The notes: generated by a model not told the origin, from the sequence alone. Shown: positions 20,712-33,784, counted from the first letter of the stretch. The stretch: DNA of 64,000 bases from Limonium bicolor (GCA_023374045.1 CM041783.1:90121298-90185297); one strand, 5' to 3'. Program-made: numbers and translations.

Positions 20712-21470
20712 CCCGATTCATACCGGAAGGATACTTGGAAGGTAACCAAATTAGCTGAGTTATTTGAGAAAGAAATCATGAGACATCACGGCATACCAAA
20801 GACCATAGTGTCAGATAGAGATACCAGATTCCTTTCGAGGTACTGGAGAGCTACCAGAGAAGCGTTGGGTACAGAACTCAAACTGAGTACCGCGTTCCAT
20901 CCCCAGACAGATGGTCAGACTGAGCGTACTATTCAGACACTCGAGGACATGCTGAGAGCATGTGCCTTAGACTTCCAGGGCAGTTGGATTGACAGATTGC
21001 ATCTGATCGAGTTTTCATACAACAACAGCTATCACGCTTCGATCAAGATGGCACCTTTTCAAGCGTTGTACGGTAGACCATGTCGTACACCGCTCTGCTG
21101 GGATGAGTCGAGTGAGACGGTCATTATAGGACCAGAGTACTTAGAACAAGTTAAGGCTGAAGTTCAACAAATCAGGGAGAACATGAAAGCTGCTCAAGAT
21201 AGGCAGAAGTCGTATGCTGATGTTCGACGACGGGACCTGGAGTTCGCAGTGGGCGACCAGGTATTTCTGCGAGTATCACCGATGAAGGGTGTATTCAGGT
21301 TTGGGCAGAAGGGCAAGTTAAGCCCGAAATTTGTTGGTCCTTATGAGATTACGGAGCGGGTGGGCCCGGTTGCTTACAGGTTGAATTTACCTGCTGAGCT
21401 GGGTAAAGTGCATGATGTTTTTCATGTTTCACAGCTAAAAAATACATGCACCACCCCTCCCATGTGTTAG
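20712..21470 (+). pseudogene. pol: Integrase core, C-terminal part and GPY/F module of element A
   Basis: Integrase inserts the cDNA. After the break near 20700 the open stretch 20778-21470 gives [14 protein letters not shown] (second catalytic Asp) and FHPQTDGQTERTIQTLEDM (catalytic Glu). LIEFSYNNSYHASIKMAPF and ALYGRPCRTPLCW, typical of Tekay/Del-like integrases, come next. [19 protein letters not shown] is the GPY/F module. The frame closes at 21470 by a small shift just before the chromodomain. Confidence 0.9.
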
Positions 21471-21670
21471 AACCTGAGAGGTTGACTTTAGAACCAAACA
21501 TGAGATCCGTGGAGACTCCTCAGAGAATCTTGGACAGTAAGACTAGGGACACTCGCCACAAGTCAGTGCGACTGGTGAAGGTTCTCTGGTCTAACCAGGA
21601 TGTCGAAGAGGCCACGTGGGAATTAGAGGATAAGATGAGGGCGAAGTACCCTTCTTTATTTACTGACTAG
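21446..21670 (+). CDS. pol: Integrase C-terminal chromodomain of element A
   Basis: Chromodomains at the integrase end steer chromoviruses to chromatin with particular histone marks. The frame reads HHPSHVLEPERL, then QRILDSKTRDTRHKSV, RLVKVLWSNQDVEEATWE and LEDKMRAKYPSLF, matching the fold's three strands and closing helix with the KVLW and TWE signatures. Stop TAG is at 21668-21670. It is out of frame with the preceding integrase by one indel. F has a near-identical copy at 60147-60404. Confidence 0.88.
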   Translation: MHHPSHVLEPERLTLEPNMRSVETPQRILDSKTRDTRHKSVRLVKVLWSNQDVEEATWELEDKMRAKYPSLFTD

Positions 21671-21682
21671 ATCGTCTGTATA

Positions 21683-21716
21683 GGGTACGGGGCATACCCC
21701 TTTTTAAGGGGGGTAG
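21683..21716 (+). promoter_or_regulatory. Interior polypurine tract of A with upstream hairpin
   Basis: Hairpin arms GGGTA/TACCC (21683-21699) precede TTTTTAAGGGGGGTAGAG. It begins 13 bases after the pol stop and about 267 bases before the LTR-proximal tract. Confidence 0.75.
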
Positions 21717-21946
21717 AGCTTCCTCGCTTTTGAGTTAGGAAACGATCATGTTTGTCGTTTGCTCGGTTGTTTAAGATGTGAATTTGTGTAAGTTGCTACA
21801 CTTCGGTGTAAGTTTGAGTTTTGAGTTATGTATGATACTTATGTATTGTATTTGAGATTGACCTTTGAGTCTTGAGATGTATGAATGTGAATATAAGATG
21901 TGGTATTAAGATTAAGAGTGTACCGTGAATGGTTAAGCACATGTGT
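21717..21946 (+). other. 3' untranslated stretch of A
   Basis: About 230 bases between the two polypurine tracts with no conserved frame; F has the equivalent at about 59873-60099 (minus). Confidence 0.6.
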
Positions 21947-21983
21947 GAACTTTGAGGACAAAGTTCTTTTAAGGGGGGTAGAT
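21947..21983 (+). promoter_or_regulatory. Polypurine tract of A with upstream hairpin
   Basis: Plus-strand priming site. Hairpin arms GAACTTTG and CAAAGTTC around AGGA (21947-21966) abut TTTTAAGGGGGGTAGAT, which ends at the 3' LTR. Confidence 0.92.
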
Positions 21984-24900
21984 TGAAATACCCCAAACTA
22001 AGATATAAGGAGGCTAAATAATGCCTTAGAAACATTAAGAAACATTTCTAATCAAAGAAAATATAAGGAAACACCAAAAGAGCAGTTTAAGCAAAAACGT
22101 GCTCTAAGCTTGGAGAGACTTGGGAGAGTACCCAAATATTGTTCTAAGACCTTAGTAATATCCTAATGGTCATTTTAAGTCAATTACCAAAGAAAACCAA
22201 GCTTGAAAACTAGTTAAAACACAAAATGTGCTTTAAGGAGTCTTAAAGCACGTTTTTGAAAATTGTCTTGTAAATGAGTTTTGAATGGCTAAATGTCCAT
22301 CATTACTCTTTAATTAATATGTGTACTATATAGTATCACATTTGGAGGTCTATATCAATGGGAAATCAAAAATTTCACAACAATGTGCCTTGTTTTTGAT
22401 GAATAGTGAATTAATTAAGCTAGTTTATAACATAAGTCTATATAAGTGAGACATTTGGTCAACAAAGACAAAACTACCCTCATTCATTAAAGGGGGCCGG
22501 TTTTTAAAGTGTGACTCACCACACTTATCTAGCTAAGTAAAGAGAAAGCAAAAATAAGTAAGTTATAAAGTAAAAACACTATTCACCTTTTAAGATAAAT
22601 ATCACATTACTTACCTCTCTCCTCACTTCTTCATTCTCCCTTATTCACACGGTTTCTTGCTCTCTTTCTCTTCTCCATTCACGTAGAGCTCACCTCCATG
22701 AAAGCTCCATCTTCCCTTGGCCACCTCTTGCTCATTTAAGCTCCAAATCCAAAACAAAATACATATTCTTCTTAGTTAGCTCAAGCTCCTCCTTTCTATC
22801 TTTTCAAAACTTCAAGAGCTTCATTTTGGTGCCAAGTCAAACCACCATTAGAGGAGGAAATTCAAGTTTGGAGACTCCATTGGCATCTCCATTCTCTTAA
22901 GGTAAAGAAAGTGTAAGAAAATCTAGGTTTCCACCATTTTCTTCACATGTCCGAAAATATATACTCATGGGACCCCATGTTTATGCCTTGTTCTAGCTTG
23001 TTTCTACTCTTCAAAGGAGAGAGGAGGTCCTTCTTGCTTCAAACCCAAGTTTGTCTTGAGAAACCAAGGTAAAATAACCACATTAATACCTTAAAGCATA
23101 TTTTTAACCTAGGGTTTGTTCCTTAGGGTTAATGTGTTATCTAGTACTCATTGGAGTCATTGGATATTGGTTAGAACATTGGCAAGGAGAATCACATTGG
23201 TGACCGAGATTGAACAAAGAAACCTAAGGAGAAAAGCTTTTAGCTTGTGAGAAAACAAGGTAATTACTTACCTTAAGTGTTTTTTGTTTTAAGGGCATGA
23301 TGTTTATATGATGAGTTTAGTGTAGAGTTTATATTGGAAGGTGCTATAAAACCTAGGAAACATGACTATACTTGTGAACTTGTGACTAAGGAGCAAATGA
23401 GAAAAGAGATAGTTTAAGAATATAAAGGTGAAGTACAAGAAGCATTTTATTCAATGGAGCCTTGTTTGAGTGTATTCGCAGGTTGAAGGCAAATCTATGT
23501 GGAAATTCAGTGGTTAAGATTATTGTCATTTAAGGGCCTAAGTGCCAAGCATTTTAAGTTTAAGCATTATATGATGATGTGGTGAAGTTTTTAGTGTAAA
23601 TTGGGTAAGGTGTTGTGAGAGAATTGTGTGGTATTGTTGTTTGATTGAGAAAAACCATGTGTTTAGGAAGTACTATATACTAGAGAACCCATGGTAAATT
23701 TAAAGAGAGTTTAAGTGTTTAGATATCCTAAGGGAATTTAATGACTAAGGAAGTACTAGGAATGTTCTATGGGTTTTCTTGATGAAAAAGGGTGAAGTTA
23801 AGGTGTTTTAATTACTTATGATGACTTAGGTATCACCATGAAGATTTTAATCAAGAATGTATTTGAGTGTTTAGGACTTAGCAATGTTGATGCACAACTA
23901 GGAAGGAAATAATTGATGATGATGAAGTTTAGACTTGTTAAGGAACTTTAAGTAAATGTTTAAAAGAGTTTTAGATAGTGAGAGCTTGGGAGATTATTTT
24001 ATAGTGGTGAAGAAAACATTTGGCATAGTGGTTACACTAGGTATGAACCACCACCTAGAAACCTAGAGGAAAGCATTACAAGTGTTAGCATTATTACAAG
24101 GAAAATGCATAATGACTAAGATGGATCTTGGTGGATGATTTAAGGTGTTTAAGGAGGCTTAAGGTGTATTTAGGTGCCCAATGAGGTTATAACATATTAG
24201 AATATATGAGGAGAAGTTTGGAGTTGAAAGAAATTTAGAAACAAGTTTCTAGACCGACCGGCCTTAGACCGGACTTGCAGGTCGGTCGGGCTCTGTTACA
24301 CTACCGAAAATGTTTCTGGAATCGACCGGACTTGGGGACCGGACTTACAAGTCCGTCGGGCTTGTGTTTTGTGAGGGAAATGTTTCTGGAATGGACCGGA
24401 CATGGGACCGGACTTGTCAAGTCCGGTCGGCATGAATTTTGTACGGTTATAAGTCTCTGGAATCGACCGGACATAGGACCGACTTGTAAGTCCGGTCGGA
24501 GTGAATTTTCCAACGTAAAGGGTACTGGAATGGACCGGACTTGGCAAGTCCGTCGGTAAGTCCGTCGAGCCTAAAAACAAAAAAAGAAATTTTAATTTCT
24601 AAGGGAGTTAATTGGTATTAGGGTATGCCATTAGTAGGGTAGTAATGATTAGGACCCTAAGAACTTAAGGAATTAAGTTAAGATTAAGTATAAGTTTTAA
24701 TGTTTAAAGTTAAGATTGTAAGCTAAGTGATAAAGACTTGAGAGGTTATTGAATGGAAGTCCTTAGGGATTAAGTGAGTTAAGTAAGGTGCAAGTAACTA
24801 ATAACCTAAGAATGAATGAATGTTTTAGGTTTGTGAATTGGGACCCCGAAGAAGGTTAAACAAACAACGATCGACGGTGAACGGTACAGTCCTTCTTGTG

Positions 24901-26047
24901 ACCTGCTTGCTAACGAGGTGTCCCTCGGCTTGTGTGCTATCTGTTTATTTGCTATGACTAAAACAAGATAAAGCATGCAACCGGTTATATTGCTCTCGTT
25001 GTGATTGTGTTATACTTACACTAACCCGCGAGACTTGAGATTGTTACAAACTAAGTTTAGTACTTACTGAGTTAAGAATAAGAGTTAAGTTTGATGGTTG
25101 TTGGTTAATGCCCGTTAAGGCTTAGCTAGCACATGGTGTTTAAGATGTCTACTAACTGGAACTTGAGTGAGGAAACCCGGGACCGATCTCCGGTCATGCA
25201 TGCTAAGGAAAAGGGGGACGGTATCTGAATCAGATCCGCCCTCCGCTTAAGGACTTGTCTTCGGACTTGTAGCCTAGGGCCGGTTGCTGGCTCAGCTACG
25301 CTGGACTCCCGTCCAGAGTAGGTGGCATTAAGATGGTGCGTGGGATCACCTAAATCCCAGGTTCGATTTAAGCTACAACCAATCCCTTCCAGGAAAGGTT
25401 TGTATACTGAGATTAAGATTAAGATTGAGATTAAGTAAGGTAAGTAAGGAACTGAGATTAAGGAAATGAGGACTAAGGAGGGGGTTACTAACCCCTTGTT
25501 AAGGGGACGCTTGAGTCGTTCATTGGTTGTGAACTATACATGTTCATCTGTGGTTATTGTTATTGCACTTCATATTATGCTCGTGTATGTAATCAATTTC
25601 CATGCTATCGACAATTAGTCATCGTAGCCCCGATAGGTGGGGGCCATGAGAGGGTGTACCAGCATTCGTGCTGACCCCCTCGGGGGCTATTTTTACACTT
25701 GCAGGTAAGAGGCCCATGAGGACGCACTACGAGAGTAGGAGCGGTTAGACTTAGGGTGGGATGCTTATTTTGAGTTCGGGTTGCGCCTGTGCACCCGACT
25801 GTTTATATTAAACTGATGTAAGTTGAGATTATGTTTAAGATACTAGTACTCGGTTGGTTGTGGTATTGTGAATGTTGATGTTTTTGAGTTGGATAAGTAT
25901 TTTGGATAAACATTGTAAACGTTAAGGCCGGTATATTCTAATGATCAGACCGTGGCAAGGTCCAGGTGTTGTATATTTCCGCTGCGACGTTTTCAATTAA
26001 GTGTTCAGATTGCGATAACCACGATAGGCTTTGGATGGGGTGTTACA
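21984..26047 (+). repeat. A 3' LTR (4.06 kb)
   Basis: Matches 11590-15679; ends GTGTTACA at 26047 followed by the GTAAA duplication. It carries the hairpin at 22228-22251 and the GC array at 24248-24572. Relative to the 5' LTR it shows many single-base losses, such as CCGGTC to CCGTC within the array. Confidence 0.97.
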
Positions 26048-26052
26048 GTAAA

Positions 26053-29000
26053 ACAATTACCTTGATGTGTTAAAACAATATATGTAAATAGGGTTTACAA
26101 TGAGATGAAGCTTAAAGCTTATATACTCATTACAATGTTGGTATATTGTTTAGTTGTTGACAAGGAATGAAATGCCTTACCGGTTTTATGAAGAAACAAG
26201 AAAGAAGTTGTGAGGAAAAGAGGTAAATGTGTTATCTCAATGTGGTTTAATGCCTTAGGAGAAATGAGCTTTTAATGCTTGCTAAAACTACCTAAAGAGC
26301 AAATGGTGAATGACATAGTAAAGTGTTCTCAAGGACTAGTAAAAGAACATATGTCTTGGTGTATGTAATTGCAGGTCAAAGGCTTAATATTGTGGAAATT
26401 CAGTGTTTAAGGTTTATGCAATTTAAGGGCCTAAGAGCCATGTTATTTAAGGGCCTAAGAGCCAAGCAATTTAAGTTTATGAACTATATTGTGATGTAGT
26501 GTAGTTAAAGGCTTAGTTGTGTGTAAAGGGCATTTCTTGTAAAGATGAATGTCTTGAATGGTTAAAGGATGAAAAACAATATGTTTGTGTGTAAGGAATG
26601 TGTATTAAGTGATTAAGTGTTCTTGGTTGTCTAAAGGTGAAAACCTAAGTGTTTGGGTGTGAGAGTTTACAAGAGAAGCTATGGCAAAATTTAGTTGATA
26701 AACAAAGGAGTTTATGTGATGAAATGAGATTTTAAGACCTAGAAGGTACTAGGAACTTGTTAAGTGTTAAGATGGTGGAAGAAGGTGAATCATGGTGTTC
26801 TTAGGTGTTAAAGTGCCATGGGCATTGTCTTGGAGGATTTAGAACTCAAATGGGTGTTTTGAACACACCAAGGAATGTTATGTGAAGTGTTAAGTCTTGT
26901 TCAAGATTTGGTAAACAAAGGAAAAGAAATGCCTAGTGAAGGTCTAAGTGAAAACTTGTGGAAATTAGAAGCAATTGTGCAAAGGAGGTGTGTGTGAGAA
27001 ATAATGCTTTTGGAGTGGTGGTAAAGTTTGTGAGAAACACTTTGGTTAGTTAAGGTAGTAGGCATGATATACCACTTAGAAATCTAAGAAAATGTTATAA
27101 GTGCTAGGAATTGTTGTAAGGGATTGAGTAACCAGTTAGTGATGATTTAGGAAAGTTTAGTGCTTGTTTTAAGGTGTTTAAACGTGTAGGAAACATGTGG
27201 AAAGTTTATGGAATGATTAGGTAAGGATTAAGGTTGGTTTAGGGGTTGAAAAATGATGTCTTGACAAGTTAATAACAAGGTCCGGGACCTAGCCCTTGTA
27301 TAGGTACCCGGACCACCCCTTAAAAAGAGCCGAGAGTGAAGTTTAGAAGTGGTCCGGGTCCTTAGTCCAGGACCAAGACCCGGACCAAGGGTAAAATAAG
27401 GCCGAGAGTACATTCTACAAGTGGTCCGGGACCTTGGGTCCGGACCAAGTCCCGGACCAGGTCAAAAGTGTTGCAAAATCTGTTTTAAAGGCTTCTAATC
27501 ATGGGGAATTGAATGGTAATGGTTTTAGGTGATGTTTAGGCCTTGTTTGGTGGCATATAAAGGCCTTAAAATGTGTAAACAAGTGTTGGGTTTGATGTGA
27601 GAGTTGTAAAGTTATTATCACAAGAGTAAGTTAAGTGTAACGGGAATGACGGGGTAAACTATGGGCGCTTTAAACGTTAAGCAAACATGTACCCCAATAT
27701 TAATAAAAGTAATTGTGATGTTATCAGTTGTTCGAGAATTGCTCGAGGAACATAAGTGGACGTGGTAAAGTGGACTCCGGTGACAGGTATGGTTTTCTTG
27801 CAACCTGTGTCCTACCGGATTACACCGGCTTGTATGCCAATATGTTTTACCGAGTGTTTGCCACCTTGTAAGATTAAAAGATGTAATGAGTTTATAGTAA
27901 TTCATTTATGTGGCGAATTTGGCCTCTGATACCATTTAACCTCAAATAGGTGTTAAACCTTAGCTAACCAAATCTAGGAACACATGAGTGATCGGTATTC
28001 GGAGTTAACGGCCCAAACCTTGGGAACGTTCTAACCACGGCTATGTGTGAGTTAGTTGGATATTGTTGTTGTATGCAAGTGTGTGAACCTCCCTTGTGTG
28101 CTTAACTCGGTTATGATACCGTATGGTGTGTGGATGTGGTAGGCTCCATAATGGATCTCTAACTACTTATTTATAAGTATATATGTACTAATGGGGGTGA
28201 GGAGTCCGGTTGTTCCGGCCACGTGTGATGGACGGGAGTCGTTATCATATCCGGTTCGGCTCTCTTGGTGTATGTATAGGTGGTATTCCAATTTGGTTTC
28301 TACCTTCCCTTAGCTTATCCAAAGCTAGTTACTGACTCACGTCGGGCCACAGGGGCATACGTATGTTATTTCGGTGTGCTTGGGATTACTATATCCGACA
28401 CACCTTGGGTATAAGTTAACCGTTCTATATAACTGGACGGTAACGAGGTTGGTAACGAGCTTAACATGGGATTGGCAATAATCTCTAGGCTCACTATGTA
28501 TACTAACTATGGTGGAAGGTTCCTTGTGAGAACCGATTTATGGTGTTATGTATTGGTGTTGTGCTATGCAAATTCCCTTGCCATGCTACGATAAGTATAC
28601 ATTAGGTGTTTAAAATGATTGTGGTGTTATCATGTGTACGTCGAAACAAGAAAGGTTTTGTTATGTTTTGTTATGTGAGGAATGAGATATGTTGTAGGAT
28701 ATGGAGTGTGTGGATCATGGAAATGAATCCCAGTTTGTGACAAGAGGCGTTTAAGGATAACCCGATTAATGGGTACATGTCGTTCGTTAAGGAAGTAGCT
28801 CCGTTTCAGAGGAGAGCCACTCTAGGGTTTAAGGAATCATTGGATGGTTGGTTAAGTGTGGATGTGATGGTTATAGATTGAGCCCATTGAGGCGAAATGT
28901 TATGTGTTGTATGTTTATGGCTTGTATGCATGATTTAAATATAATCAACTGCATGCTAAGACGACAATTAGTTGTGCGTGGCCCGGTAGCATGTGGGCTG

Positions 29001-29430
29001 CGGGATTACCATACCAGCAATGGTGCTGAGCCCCTTGGGGGGCCACCCTTTCTCTCCTTTTCTATTTCAGGTACAAGGAGCTGGAAGCCGTTCGAGAAGT
29101 AGGACGGGGTAGCTGACTGTACATGGGTAGCCATTTAAATTGAGTATGTACTGTAGGCGTAGTAAGACCGAAATTGTTATCGGCATTAGTTTGTAAATAC
29201 TCGGTACAGTGGGAGTGTTTGTGTATAATAATTGTTGGAAATGGGATAAGGATTGTATTGTGTAGTGCTCGGGAATCTAGTCCATCAGACCGATACAATG
29301 TACATGTATTAGCCTTGTTAGCCACGTGGGTGGTTAACGGCGTGTAACACCATTGAATTAAGTAATGTGATGAGTTGAGGTTTCCGCTGCAGTTTGATGT
29401 TAAGTGTACGGTGGTGGTTGGGGTGTTACA
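26053..29430 (+). repeat. B 5' LTR, second part
   Basis: Continues the LTR after A and matches 35384-38766. It contains a GGTCCGGGACC-type palindromic array (27278-27462), the CCGG/CCGG hairpin (27815-27828), and CAGCA/TGCTG and C/G-run hairpins near 29010-29043. A strongly pyrimidine-rich tract ends in CAG|GTA at 29070/29071. Confidence 0.95.
27278..27462. repeat. GC-rich palindromic array in B 5' LTR
   Basis: Repeated GGTCCGGG / CCCGGACC blocks about 60 bp apart, self-complementary within and between units. Its copy is at 36612-36795. It occupies the place of the GACCGGAC array in A but shares only the palindromic design. Confidence 0.85.
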
Positions 29431-29435
29431 AAAAG

Positions 29436-29462
29436 TGGTATCAGAGCGAAGTATCGCTCTGA
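29436..29462 (+). promoter_or_regulatory. Primer-binding site of B inside a palindrome
   Basis: TGGTATCAGAGC at 29436-29447, five bases after the LTR. Arms TCAGAGCGA and TCGCTCTGA (29441-29462) enclose AGTA. The inner arm bases differ from A and D but still pair. Confidence 0.94.
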
Positions 29463-32400
29463 TGACTAAATTACCGAGCTTAGGAAGTACCGAGTTAGGA
29501 TTTTAGTACTTTAGGTTAAGGGTTGAGTGATAGCGTGAGAGATACGCTAGTAAGGAACTACCAGTGAATACTGGAAACCTACTATATCTAACCCGCCCTC
29601 CACAACCCCTGTTTTATAACTTGGGAAACAACGCCAGAGAGATGAAAGTCCTCTCATACTCAGGAATACCCGATCTGGCTGTTATTAAATACCTTTATGG
29701 TACGGAGAACCTGTCATACGGTAGATCCCGAAAATTGGGAATCCCGGAGACGGTCTCCATCTGAACAATGTTAACCGCATTTAATAGCGAAGAATGAAGA
29801 ATCTTGCGTATAGAAGAATAGAATTTCCGGCAACCTGGGTCGACGTGCTGCAGTCGTCGAGAATAACCAACTTGCAATGCACCAACCGTGCAACAGGCAA
29901 GAAATGGATCAATAAAACCCGAGATGAGTATCTATGGGACCACAGTTGGTAAGTAATACACCAACGGTGTACCAACCAACTAAGGAACTATAACGTAGTG
30001 CCCAAACAAGAGACAGGTCTCAGTAACCACGACGATGCGTGGAACGGGCTACAAAGAGAAAATAATGCTAAGTAAAAAGGGGACTCCAAGAATGGGAGAC
30101 ACCCCAGTTGATAACTATTATGTAAATACAGTGAGAAGTTACCCAAAGGATATTGTCAAGGCAGTAAGATCAGTAAGGGCCAACAAGGCCACTGATGACA
30201 GTGCGGATAAAGACAATACCACAACCGGTATGTGTTAAACCGATAGCCAGTTAGCATGGCGCACTTGCCATAGCAAGTGCTGCTATAACAGGGCTATTCG
30301 GGAAATTTATAACCACTACAAAGTACTTGGAAAAGTACAATAAAGTTAAATATGATTGTCATAACAGTGGAAGGGCCTGTTAGCCTAACCTCTGTAATTG
30401 GAAGTACACCAGTCAGCAAGAAGCTAGACTTGGCTAAGGTAAGAAGATGTTGTGAAACCATGAAAATTTTCTTTCAAACCCAAATTTATTCAAACCCTTT
30501 CTTTTCAAAACCAGATTTTCTTTCAAACCAACACTTCTTTCCAACCTTCTTTTAAACCAAACCAGTGAAACCAGGGGCAGTTGACAAGGATACAACAGTG
30601 GATAAACTTTCCCTCGATTAAGTTCGGGAAGCAAGGAATGAATATTGTCACGGGACAATATAAGGGAGTTGACAACAGAATACTTCACCTAGGCGTGTGA
30701 CGGACACTACAAGTGTACCAACTGTGTTGTGGGACGACCGCACTCCGATAGGAGCATGTGGGCCTGACAGACCTACTTATAGGTTAGTTGGGTAAGTAGT
30801 AATGTATCAGTATGATACCCCATATGTGTATACGAGTAGAGTCCAGAACACGGGAAGTAGTCGACTCCGTTCTACGGTCAGCAGTGTAAGTCAAACAAGA
30901 GCTAAGGATTACCATGAATGGTTGAAGTAAAGGAACCCAGCTAAATTAAAGAGACTGAAGGAATCAGTGAATGTGTGCAAGGAAATATTTAAGATACAGG
31001 AGGTGCGAAGTGCACCGACTGTTATATAAAGACATTGGAGAAGGCGTAGTTTACTGAAAGTACCCATAAGTGCAAGCCAAATGTAATGGCATATTTTGAT
31101 AACACCCAGGAGCAATCCTTGAGGGGTAATTGAAACGCAAGAGTTGAAACAAATACTCGGAAGGAATCGCGACGGCAAGGCTTATAAGCCACAACAACCT
31201 GTATTATGTAATGTGATCGGTTGCAGAAGTATATGTTACACAAGGAAATAGAGCGGAGAACGAACCACTGCTTTAAGAGTGGGGATACCTCTCGATATTG
31301 TGAAACCGCGAGAGCGGTAGTTGTGTGGACCAAGTTCAAGAAATAGGTGGAGGATGGACCACGTTGTTATTACCCCAGGATGATTTGAATAAAATATTAC
31401 GAAAAGAAATACTCGTACCAGTTGTGTACACAGGAAGAGTAATAAGCCTGATAGCAATCACCATAGGTGTGTGAAGCTAAAAGTGTAGCGAACAACGCTC
31501 AAGAAAACATAAAGACTCAAAAAAAAATATAAAAATATAGTATATTCAAAAGTCAGCCAAATAAGTGGCCAGATAAACCCAGTGTAATAGCGGAAGCTAA
31601 TATAATAGCGGATGCAGTATAAGTTGATGTTATATAATGAGTAAGGATATGGTGCGCAATAAGCGACCGTTGTGTGAGTATTGTTAAATGATAAAATGGG
31701 AGTGAGCAGAGTTATGAGTTAAACCCAGTGGAGGCACAACAGTAAGCGATAGCAAACGAACCGAGCAGTAAGCCGGTGACAAGTATTATGTGATAAGAAT
31801 TTTAGTAAAACACAGTGTAATTTCCTATCGCAATCGCATCAGAGATTTACTGTCAAGAGTTTACGCCTCTGCACTCTGTATGACTGAGTGTTTTGGTATT
31901 GCACTTGCGCAGTAATGATCAAGTGGGATAGCTAGGGATCAGAAGCATGATAATTATGGAGGAATAATGTTATAATGGCCGATGCATAGGAAATGCAAGG
32001 CCGCACCAATAAAAGAGTACTTGTACAAAACCAAATGTGGAGACATGATTAACAGTAAGTGACTACGGTAGCACTAACTGCCAAATATCGGTATGGAATA
32101 TACCCCAAATGTTGTAAATAGCTGAGAGAGCACTACACACTAGGTAGTAGCTCAATCTCAACCGACAGTAAGTCGGTAGAAGCAAGTCAATCATTGTGAA
32201 TTACATAGTAGTTTACGCTGTAAGCTATTGGAGAAGTGGATGGAAAGTTTTTAAACTCACCGAATTCGCTCAGGGTAAGAGATACCATGCGTCGGTTGAG
32301 AAACCATCCTTCCCAAGATAAGGGTAATACATTGGAGATGTACAATACAGTAACAGTAACGAATGGGGCAAACTAGCCCTATAATTATCAGAATGGCGCA

Positions 32401-32660
32401 GCAGAGACCAGTGAGCCCATGCATCAAATGCCGAATATACATTGTGAATATGAACGGATGGCTAGTCATCAATGCCTAGAAGCCTTACAGGCCAGGACCG
32501 AAACCGGTTATGAGTTACAACTCCAATGCGAATTCTTGGTTTAGGAACTAAACCGCTAATATGGTTAAGATCCTCTAATCAGAATCCATTGTGTAATAGA
32601 CCGCGTGAAAGTTAAAACACTTCACGACGGCAGAACATTTTAAGCTAATGCTCAGTGATT

Positions 32661-32696
32661 GATTACGAGGGCGTAATCCCTTTTAAGGGGGGTAGA
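32661..32696 (+). promoter_or_regulatory. Interior polypurine tract of B with upstream hairpin
   Basis: Arms GATTACG and CGTAATC around AGGG (32661-32678), then CTTTTAAGGGGGGTAGAG. It lies about 1.4 kb upstream of the LTR-proximal tract. Confidence 0.78.
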
Positions 32697-33784
32697 GCGC
32701 AAAACCACTTAGTGTGTTTTACCGTACAAGTGTACGTGAACGGGGTTGTGCATAGCACAAAATGATTTGTTATGATGGTTGGCGCATGTGTTATATAAAC
32801 ATACACATTTATTTGTGGTTAAATTGTGGTAATTGCGCACAGAAGATGCGAATACCATTGTGGGAAGTGTGTTTATCTTGTTAACAGTGGTGTGTGAGAG
32901 TACAAATGGAAGGGAGTAAAGAAACTCCCGGGGAACTAAAACCCCGACGGTGCATAAATGTAAACCATGTATTGTATTTTGATAAAAATATGTATATATA
33001 TATAGTGTTGTGATTTATGAGGGGTATAAGACCGACATAGAACCTAGTGAGAATTAAATTTCCTAGGTAACTTGAATTAAGTTGGATTTGGGTGATGATT
33101 GATAGACAGAGTTCTATCCCTTGGAGATGTAATGATTATGACTAGAAGGATTTAAAGATAGAAAATGGGATACGCTTGAATTAGTTGTTGGTTGGAAAAG
33201 AAGTGGGAGGTGAAACTTGATTATCATGAGATCAAGGGAAGCCGAACACAAATTGGGGTGGAAAGATAGTTCAACACTGATGCTGATCACATCAGGGTTG
33301 GATGACTCTTGAAGCTCCCTGTAAGTGGTCACAAACAACCACGTTAAGAAAGATGCAAAGAGCATAAACTGGACTTGGAGTTGTGTTGTGTTTTCATAAA
33401 GGATTTTCAATGAGTATTTCCAAAACAGACGAGTAATATTTTGAATAAAGGATTCTCTTATATACTTAACCTAGTAAAGAATATTTTTGTAGTACTTGCT
33501 CACGAGCTGAGGACGTATGAGCCTTTGTCTTCGGACCGTTGACATGAGAAGTATATATGTTAAAAAAATTAAGTGAATGTTTTGACCTCCCAAAGGAACG
33601 GGGACCAGAAGGTGTCCATCGCGACCGGGTTCTGCGGGATCACAGTGTATATGTACTCAACGTGGGATTCGAACCCATGGAGAGATGGAAAAGGTATTTC
33701 TGTTTGATATACATGCTATGACATGTTGTTTGGTATGTGTGATAAAGGTTATTTTGACTTTGATCTCCTAAAGTGTATGCTATC

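Larger units (their letters stand above)
11590..26047 (+). mobile_element. Element A: Tekay/Del-like chromovirus carrying an AlkB domain
   Basis: A complete 14.5-kb element: 5' LTR 11590-15679, interior 15680-21983, 3' LTR 21984-26047, GTAAA duplications on both sides. The interior order is PBS, gag with two zinc knuckles, AlkB-like dioxygenase, protease, RT, RNase H, integrase, GPY/F module, chromodomain, two polypurine tracts. The chromodomain and the PR-RT-RH-INT order place it among Ty3/gypsy chromoviruses; Tekay/Del is my best lineage guess from integrase and long LTRs. Coding frames are broken by many short indels, so this copy as written cannot encode an intact polyprotein. AlkB is an addition to the usual content of this family. 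Confidence 0.95.

Noticed and set aside
20336..20779. 147-codon minus-strand ORF
   Set aside because: Antisense shadow of the integrase region of A.
27228..27413. 61-codon ORF identical at 36560-36745
   Set aside because: It is a translation of B's GC array and adjoining LTR, duplicated with the LTR.
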